64,000 bases of DNA from Bufo bufo. Lineage: Eukaryota; Chordata; Amphibia; Anura; Bufonidae. Below the pieces are notes generated by a model that made no database searches, was not told the origin of the DNA, and saw nothing but the letters and a program-made list of their open reading frames with translations. Position numbers and translations under genes: made by a program. Each line of letters opens with the position of its first letter. The first letter of the stretch is position 1. Below, in pieces: positions 56,291-64,000 of this stretch. The stretch covers positions 151,796,839 to 151,860,838 of the forward strand of contig NC_053391.1 in assembly GCF_905171765.1 (NCBI RefSeq). Direction: 5' to 3'.

Positions 56291-57049
56291 ACATTTATAT
56301 ACATATATTTAATTATTAAAATCTAGACCTAGAAGTAAGTGAACCAGACCAGGTGAAAATGATTAGAAAATTATAAGGTGCTATCCACATGAGTAATACT
56401 CGTATATGCCACGGTTCAACCATGGGCTTAACTGACCTGAACTCACAGCATCCTAGGAATCTAAGATGTTGTGATTTTGGGTTAATTAAACCCACAGTTG
56501 GGCCCTTATAAGCACAGATAATATGTATACATTAAATTTGTGTGAAAGAAAACAAAAGATATTTTGTGTGGTCTTCCAAGCGGCACAATCAGCAGCAGTC
56601 CCAAACAGGAGTAGGTCTCTTCTCCTTTTTTAACCAAAATAAACTGCAATTCAGGGTCTGCGCTTGAACTTCATCAGTAAGGAACAGTTCACACACAGCA
56701 ACACTTCCACAAGACGATTTTTATCTCGATTCAAAACAATTCCAGCTCCTCAGTCTCAATATCCACCAGCAATCACAGCACTTTTATCCTTAAAATTTGT
56801 GTGAATAACCCCTTAGAGATGATCTTTTATTTTAGCTGGGTTACCACATTTCAGTGAACATGCAGCTAAGGTGCAGCCATAATGCAGCCAAACAGCAAAT
56901 TAAACAGTTTGAAAGCTCTATTAATCTTTATTTAACTGTGGCCACAGATGTAGCAGTAGATATTTAGCTTGGTTTGTTGTCTATAGTTGTATTGCGTAGT
57001 ACCATGTCTACATTGAAAGCTGGAGCTTTCAGGGGAAAAAGGTAGGGGC
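56291..57049. other. Unassigned sequence
   Basis: No coding frame or clear repeat structure recognised. A short palindrome-rich area lies at 56400-56510. Confidence 0.4.
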
Positions 57050-57340
57050 TAGTGTTGATCAAGCACCAAAGTGCTCGGGTGCTCAGGCTGAACACCTCAG
57101 GATGCTCGGCTGCTCAATAGAATTGGAAGTCAATGAGAGAGGGGAGGGTGTCTGGTTCACAGGAAAAGGTCAGAAATTGATAGAAACATCACTGAAATGG
57201 TTTGGGAACAGCATGGGGAGGATGTCTGGATGCATCTTGGACCCCCGGGTCGCTGCTGGGAATAATGTTGTCCGAGTAGTACGCCACTTTTACAGAATGA
57301 CAATAATACGCAACAAACCAAAAATCGATAATAGAGGAAA
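57050..57340 (+). mobile_element. Non-autonomous hAT-related element
   Basis: Starts TAGTGTTGATCAAGCACCAAAG after GTAGGGGC. Its body matches, in opposite orientation, the fragment at 5286-5753: GAGGGTGTCTGGTTCA, GGATG(T)CATCTTGGA and GTACGCCACTTTTACAGA. The right terminus was not found. Confidence 0.6.
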
Positions 57341-57344
57341 AATT

Positions 57345-57586
57345 GTTAGGAAACATTCTTTCCTGTATATTTACTTGTATATAAAGAATAAAATACAAGG
57401 AAGAGGCACTCCGATACAAGCTATATATCACATAAAGGAGGGCCTCATTCATATTGTGGTACAATTGTTCAGGTAGTGGGACTCATAAAGCCTATGCACT
57501 AAGTGAAAGGGCTGCCAAAAATTAAAAGGAACCGCCACTCCAATACACTCTTTATTACACATAAAGGAGGGCATCATACACCCTTG
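57345..57586. repeat. Short duplicated segment
   Basis: GGCACTCCGATACAAGC...CACATAAAGGAGGGCCTCAT (57408-57450) resembles GCCACTCCAATACACTC...CACATAAAGGAGGGCATCAT (57534-57576). The second copy abuts the start of the satellite. Confidence 0.6.
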
Positions 57587-60500
57587 AAAAATTATGATTG
57601 ATGGCCTACTGGTGAGCTGACCATGTAAAAAATTATATGCGAGGGCCTATAGGTGAGCTGACCCTGTAAAAGATTGTAGGTGAGGACCTATAGGTGAGCT
57701 GACCCTGTAAAATATTGAAGGTGAGGGCCTGCTGGTGAGCTAACCCTCTAAAAAATTATGTGCGAGGGCCTATAGGTGAGCTGACCCTAAAAAAGATCGT
57801 AGGTGAGGGCCTGCTGGTGAGCTAACTCTATAAAACTTTATATGCGAGGGCCTAAAGGTGAGTTTACCCAATAAAACATTATATACGAGGGCCTATAGGT
57901 GAGCTGACCCTTTAAAACATTATATATGAGGGCCTATAGGTGAGCTGACCCTATAAAAGATTGTAGGTGAGGGCCTAGAGGTGAGCTGACCCTGTAAAAC
58001 ATTATATGCAAGGGCCTATAGGTGAGCTGACCCTATTACAGATTGTAGGTGAGGGTCTACAGTTAAGCAAACCCTGTAAAAGATTGTAGGTTAGGACTTA
58101 TAGGTGAGCTGACCCTATAAAACATTATATGTGAGGGCCTGCAGGTAAGCTAACCCTATAAAACATTATATGTGAGGGCCAACAGGTGAGCTGACCCTGT
58201 ACAACGTTTTATACGAGGGCCTATAGGTGAGCTGACATTTAAAAAAGTGTAGGTGAGGGCCTGCAGGTGAGCTGACCCTGTAAAAGATTGTAGGTGAGGG
58301 CCCACAGGTGAGCTGACCCAGTAAAACATTATTTGCGAGGGCCTATAGGTGAGATGACACTCTAAAAAATGATATGCAAGGGCCTATAGGTGAGATGACA
58401 CTCTAAAAAATTATATTCAATGGCCTGCTGGTGAGCTGACCCAGTAAAAGATTGAAGGTAAGGGCCTATAGGTGAGCTGACCCTATAAAACATTATATGT
58501 GAGGACCTGCAGGTGAGATGACCATGTAAAACATTATATGCGAGGGCCTATAGGTGATCTAACCCTTTAAAAGATTGTAGGTGAGGGCCTATATGTGAGA
58601 TGACCCTGTAAAAGATTGTAGATGAGGGCCTGTAGGTGAGCTAACCCTGTAAAACATTATATGTGAGGGCCTATAGGTGAAATGACACTCTAAACATTTT
58701 TATTTGAGGGCCTGCTGGTGAGCTGACCCAGTAAAAGATTGAAGTTGAGGGCCTATAGGTGAGCTGACCCTATAAAACATTATATGCGAGGAGCTGCAGG
58801 TGTCATGCCCTGCTCAGACTATGTGCGGAGGTCTGACAAATTAGCAGCACGCGTCTAGTCTTTTTTTTGGAGAGTCGTACTAGATCCGCCTCCCTTCAGG
58901 TGCACTGGGTGGGGTCATTGGTTTAAATTACTCCTTCTCCCAGTGTTCCGTGTGGGTTATAGCTTCTGTCAGGCTGTGGAAGCAAGGAAGGAAAGATTGG
59001 CTGTTCCTGCTCAGATAAGATAAGTTGGTTTCTGATTTCTTGTGGTTTGCTGTCTAGGCTGTTTGAGTTATGTCTGTCCCCTCCAGGTTCTGAGGGAGCA
59101 GGCTGCCCCCATTACCCTTTCACCATCTCAGGGATTCTAGGGTATTTTCAGCCCAGGCACGAGGACACATTATTCCCAGCTTAAGGGTCTGAATGTGGGC
59201 AAAGCAGTGTAGGGAGAGCTGTTAGGGATTTGCTAGGAGGTGACCTTATCCCCAGCTACTCACCTAGAAACTTGTTTGTTTAGTTATCTGTGTATCTGAT
59301 ATCCTGTCCGCCGTGACAGCAGGTGAGCTGACCATGTAAAAGATTGTAGACGAGGGCCTGCTGGTGAGTTGACCTTCTAAAAAATTATATGCGAGGGCCT
59401 GTAGGTGAGCTGACCCTCTTAAAAATTATATGCGAATTCCTGTAGGTGAGCTGACTCTGTAAAAGATTGCAGGTGAGGGCCTTCTGGTGAGCTGACCCTA
59501 TAAAACAATATATGTGAGGGCCTAAAGGTGAGCTAACCCTGTAGAACATTATATGCAAAGGCCTATAGATGAGCTGACCCAATAAAAGAATGTAGGTGAG
59601 GGCCTAAGGTTGAGCTGACCCTGTAAAATATTGTAGGTGAGGGCCTAAAGGTGAGCTGACCCTATAAAACATTATATGCGAGGGCCTAGAAGTGAGCTGA
59701 CCCTGTAAAAGATTGTAGGTGAATGCTTGCTGATAAACTGACCCTTTATAAAATTATATGCGAGGGACTGCAGGTGAGCTGACCCTGTAAAAGATTGTAG
59801 GTGAGGGCCTCTAGGTGAGCTGACCCTGTAAAACATTATATGTGATGGCCTACAGGTGGGCTGACCCTGTAACAGATTTTAGGTGAGGGGCTACTGGTGA
59901 GCCTGACCCTCTAAAAAATTATATGCAAGGGCCTGCAGGTGAGCTGACCCTCAAAAAAATTATATGCGAGTGCCTACAGGTGAGCTGACCCTATAAAATA
60001 TTGTAGGAGAGGGCCTGTTGCTAAACTGACCCTGAACAAAATTATATGCAAGGGCCTATAGGTAAGCTGACCCTGTAAAACATTATATGCGAGGGCCTGT
60101 AGGTGAGCTGACCCTATAATACATTATATGCGAGGGCCTGAAAGTGAGCTGACCCTGTACAACATTATATGTGAGGGCCAATAGGTTAGCTGACCCTGTA
60201 AAAGATTGTAGGTAAGGGCCTATTGGTGAGCTTACCATATAAAAGATTGTAGGTGAGGACCTATATGTGAGCTGACCCCGTAAAACATTACATGCAAGGG
60301 CCTACAGGTGAGCTGACTCTATAAAACATTATATGCAAGAGCCTACAGGTGAGCTGACCCTATACAGCATTATTTTCGTGGGCCTACAGCTGAGCTAACC
60401 TAGTTTAAGATTGTAGGTGAGGACCTTCAGGTGATTTGACCCTATAAAATATTGTAGGTGAAGGCCTGCTGGTGAGCTGACCATGTAAAACATTATATGC

Positions 60501-63500
60501 GAGAGTCTATAGGTGAGATGACCCTGCAAAACATTATATGCCAAGGCCTATAGGTGAACTGACCCTGTAAAACATTATATGCGAGGGCCTAAAGGTGAGC
60601 TGACCATGTAAAACATTATATGCGAGGGCCTATAGGTGAGCTGACCCTGTAAATCATTAAATGTGAGTGCATATGGGTGAGCTGAACCTATAAAAGATTA
60701 TAGGTGAGGAACTGCAGGTGAGCTAACCCTGTAAAAGATTGTGAGGGCCTACAGGTTAGCTGACCCTATAAAACATTAGTTACGAGGGCCTATAGGTGAG
60801 CTGACCCTATAAAGATTGTAGGTGAGGGCCTGCAGGTGAGTTGACCTGTATAAAATTGTAGGTCTTGCAGGGAATCTGACCCTCTAAAAAATTATATGCG
60901 AATGCCTATTGGTGAGCTTACCTTTTAAAAGATTGTAGGTGAGGGTCTGTTGGTGAGCTGACCCTGTAAAACATTATATGTGAGGGCCTATAGGTGAACT
61001 GACCCTCTAAGAGATGTAGGTGAGGGGGTGCAGGTGAGATAACCCTTTAAAAGATATAGGTAAGGGCCTGCTGTTGAGCTGACCCTCTGAAAAATTATAT
61101 GCGAGGGCCTGCAGTTTAGCTGACCCTTTAAAAATTATATGCAAATGCCTATAGGCGAGATGACCCTGTAAAAAGATTGTAGGTAAGGGCTTACAGGAGA
61201 GCTGACCCTATAAAACATCATATGCGAGGGCCAATAGGTGAGCTATTCCTATAAAAGATTGTATGTGAGGGCGTACAGGTGAGCTGACCCTGTTAAGGAT
61301 TGTAAGTGAGGGCCTGCTGGTAAGCTGACCTGCTAAAATATTATATGCAAGGGCCTGCAGGTGAGCTGACCCTCTAAAAGATTATATGCGAGTGCCTACA
61401 GGTGAGCTGACCCTAAAAAACATTATATGCGATGGCCTATAGGTGAGCTGAGCTTATAAAACATTATATGCGAGGGCTAGTAGGTGAGATGACCCTATTT
61501 AACAATATATGCGAGGGCTAGTAGGTAAGCTGACCCTGTAAAACATTATATGCGAGGGCATATAGGTGAGCTGACCCTATAAAAGATTTTAGGTGAGGGC
61601 CTACAGGTGAGCTGACCCTATAAAACATTATATGCGAGGGCCTAATGGTGAACTGACCCTGTAAAAGATTGTATGTGAGGGCCTATAGGTGACCTGACCT
61701 TGTAAAACATTATTTGCAAGGGCCGGCAGGTGAGCAGACATTGTAAAAGATTGTAATTGAGGGCCTTCAGGTGAGCCGACCCTGTAAAAAATTGGAGGTG
61801 AGGCCCTGCTAGTAAGCAGACCCTGTAACAAATTATATGCGAGGGCCTGTAGGTGAGCTGACCCTGTAAAACATTATATGTGAGGGCCTACATGTGAGCT
61901 GACCCTGTAACAGATTGTAGGTGAGGGCTTGCTGGTGAGCTGACCCTCTAAAAATTATATGTGAGGGCCTGCAGGTGAGCTGACCCTCTAAAAAATTATA
62001 TGCGAGTGCCTATAAGTGAACTGACCTTATAAAAGATTGTAGGTGAAGGACTGCAGGGGAGCTGACCCTATAAAACATTATATGTGAGGGCCTGTAGGTG
62101 AGCTGAGCCTGTAAAAGATTGTAGGTGAGGGCCTGTAGGTGAGCTGACCCTATAAAACATTATATGTGAGGGTCTGTAGGTGAGCAGACATTGTAAAAGA
62201 CTGTAGGTTAGGGCCTGCTAGTAAGCTGACCCTGTAAAAAATTATATGCGAGGGCCTATAGGTGAGCTGACCCTCTAAAAAATTATATGCGAGTGCCTAC
62301 TGGTGAGCTGACCCTATAAAAGATTGTAGGTGAGGGCCTGTAGGTGAGCTGACCCTGTAAAACATTATATGTGATGGCCTACAGGTGAGCTGACCCTGTA
62401 ACAGATTTTAGGTGAGGGCCTGCTGGTGAGCTGACCCTCTAAAAAATTATATGCGAGGGCCTGCAGGTGAGCTGACCCTGTAAAAGATTGTAGGTGAGGG
62501 CCTATAGGTGAGCTGACCCTGTAAAACATTATATGTGAGGGTCTAAAGGTGAGCTGACCATGTAAAACATTATATGCAAGGGCCTACAGGTGAGCTGACC
62601 CTGTAAAACATGATATACAAGGGCCTACAGGTGAGCTGACCCTGTAAAACATTATATGTGAGGCGAACAGGTGAGCTGACCCTGTATATCATTATATGTA
62701 AGTGCCTATAAGTGAGCTGACCCTTTAAAAGATTGCAGGTGAGGGACTGCAGGTGAGCTGACCCTGTAAAAGATTGTAAGTCAGGGCCTACAGGTGAGCT
62801 GACCCTATAAAACATTATATGTGAGGACCTGTAGGTGAGCTGAGCCTGTAAAAGATTGTAGGTGAGGGCCTGTAGGTGAGCTGACCCTGTAAAACATTAT
62901 ATGTGAGGGCCTGTAGGTGATATGAATATGTAAAACATTATATGCGAGAGCCTACAGGTGAGCTGACCGTATAAAAGATTGTAGGTAATGGCCTACAGGT
63001 GAATTAACCCTATGAAACATTATATTCGAGGGCCTATAGGTGAGCTGACCCTATAAAAGATTGTAGGTAAGAGCCTGCTGGTGAGCTGACCCTCTAAAAA
63101 ATTATATGAGGGCCTTCAGTTGAGCTAACCCTCAAAAAATTAAATGTGAGGGCCTATAGGTGAGCAGACCCTGTAAAAGATTGCAGTTGAGGGCTTGCTG
63201 GTGAGCTTACCCTATAAAAGATAGTTGGCAAGGGCATGCAGGTGAGCTGACCATATAAAACATTATATGCCAAGGCCTGCAGGTGAGCTGAAACTGTAAA
63301 ACAATATATTCGAGGGCCTGTAGGTGATCTGACCCTGTAAAAGATTGTAGGTGAGGTCCTAAAGTTGAGCTGACCCTGTAAAGAACTGAAGGTGAGGGCC
63401 TGTAGGTGAGCTGACCTTCAAATTTTTTATAGCCGAGGTGCTGCAGGTGAGCTAACCATATAAAACATTATATGGGAGGGTCTACACGTGAGCTAAGCCT

Positions 63501-64000
63501 CTATAAGATTGTAGGTGAGGGCCTACAGGTGAGCTGCCCTATAAAACATTATATTAGAGGGCCTATAGGTGAGCTGACCCTATAAAACATTATGTGCGAG
63601 GGTCTGTAGGTGAGCTAACCCTGTAAAACATTATCTGCGAGGACCTATAAGTGAGTTGACCCTGTAAAAGATTGTAGGTGAGGGCCTTCTGGTGAGCTGA
63701 CCTTCTAAAATATTATATGCGAGGGCCTACAGGTGAGCTGATCCTCTAAAAAATTATACATGAGTGCCTATAGGTGAGTTGAACCTGAAAAACAATATAT
63801 GCGAGGGCCTGCAGGTGAGCTGACCCTGTAAAAGATTGTAGATGAGGGCCTAAAGTTGAGCTAACCTTGTAAAAGACTGTAGGTGAGGGCCTATAGATGA
63901 GCTGACCCTCTTAATTATTATATGCGAGGTGCTGCAGGTGAGCTAACCATATAAAACATTTTATACAATGGTCTACACATGAGCTAATACTCTATAAGAT
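57587..64000. repeat. 41-bp satellite, about 144 units, continuing past the window
   Basis: The unit is about GAGGGCCTATAGGTGAGCTG followed by ACCCTGTAAAACATTATATGC, 41 bp. Two main variants of the second half intermix: ACATTATATGCGAGGGCC and AGATTGTAGGTGAGGGCC. Single-base indels and substitutions are common, so units are moderately diverged. A solo LTR interrupts it at 58801-59318. Nothing in it codes; the longest frames are under 85 codons and periodic. Confidence 0.97.
58801..59318. mobile_element. Solo LTR (518 bp) within the satellite
   Basis: Starts TGTCATGCCCTGCTCAG and ends TATCCTGTCCGCCGTGACA, with terminal inverted TGTCA/TGACA. It is flanked by GCAGG at 58796-58800 and 59319-59323, and the satellite unit is continuous when the LTR is removed. 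A 5-bp duplication and these ends fit a gypsy- or ERV-type LTR. No internal region remains, as expected after LTR-LTR recombination. It is not the LTR of chromoviruses A or B. Confidence 0.9.

Noticed and set aside
57587..64000. CRISPR-like regular array
   Set aside because: Units are contiguous and diverged without unique spacers, and the DNA is clearly eukaryotic.

Overview
This is repeat-rich vertebrate nuclear DNA, most likely from an amphibian and probably a frog or toad. I find no host gene, tRNA, rRNA or CRISPR. What can be read is a dense stack of transposable elements: Ty3/gypsy chromoviruses, Penelope-like retroelements, hAT, Tc1 and TTAA-type DNA transposons, a tRNA-derived SINE, many palindromic MITEs, minisatellites and a long satellite. 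The combination of TTAA-flanked MITEs resembling the Xenopus T2 group, Penelope elements with GIY-YIG endonucleases and hAT families carrying internal minisatellites suggests an anuran. This is an inference, because no single-copy gene anchors it.

Layout. 1-5285: minus-strand chromovirus copy A, nearly complete; its 3' LTR runs off the left edge. 5286-6490: a hAT-related non-autonomous fragment and palindromic MITE sequence. About 6565-24535: a minus-strand Penelope-like element. It is split at a GTAGC duplication by chromovirus copy B (9175-23946). Copy B is itself split at a GTGCTGAG duplication by a 9.2-kb hAT element, hAT-1 (11683-20923), whose 1125-residue transposase is intact. This is a three-level nest with both insertion scars readable. 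24871-25141: a V-SINE-like SINE. 25-28.5 kb: sparse sequence, MITEs and foldback repeats. 28504-35252: a foldback element split by hAT-2 (28652-34996, duplication ATGTCGAG), a decayed relative of hAT-1. 35.3-40.6 kb: MITEs, a probable solo LTR, a second Penelope fragment split by a nearly perfect 699-bp palindrome, and a 41-bp minisatellite. 40.7-52 kb: an AT-rich TTAA-type repeat, then a composite of related decayed hAT copies on the minus strand. One of their minisatellites is interrupted by a piggyBac-like TTAA element (48165-49515). 53626-55203: a complete but dead Tc1 element. 55.2-57.6 kb: MITEs and duplications. 57587-64000: a 41-bp satellite of about 144 units, interrupted by a 518-bp solo LTR, continuing past the right edge.

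How it fits together. The only long, undamaged, catalytically plausible protein is the hAT-1 transposase; chromovirus A pol is intact through its chromodomain. hAT-1 and hAT-2 share ends, a CCAAT/TATA-like upstream region and YY1-like sites. Each has also grown its own tandem arrays on both sides of the transposase gene. Nesting gives a relative order: Penelope, then chromovirus B, then hAT-1; foldback, then hAT-2; Penelope-2, then palindrome; hAT minisatellite, then piggyBac-like element; satellite, then solo LTR.
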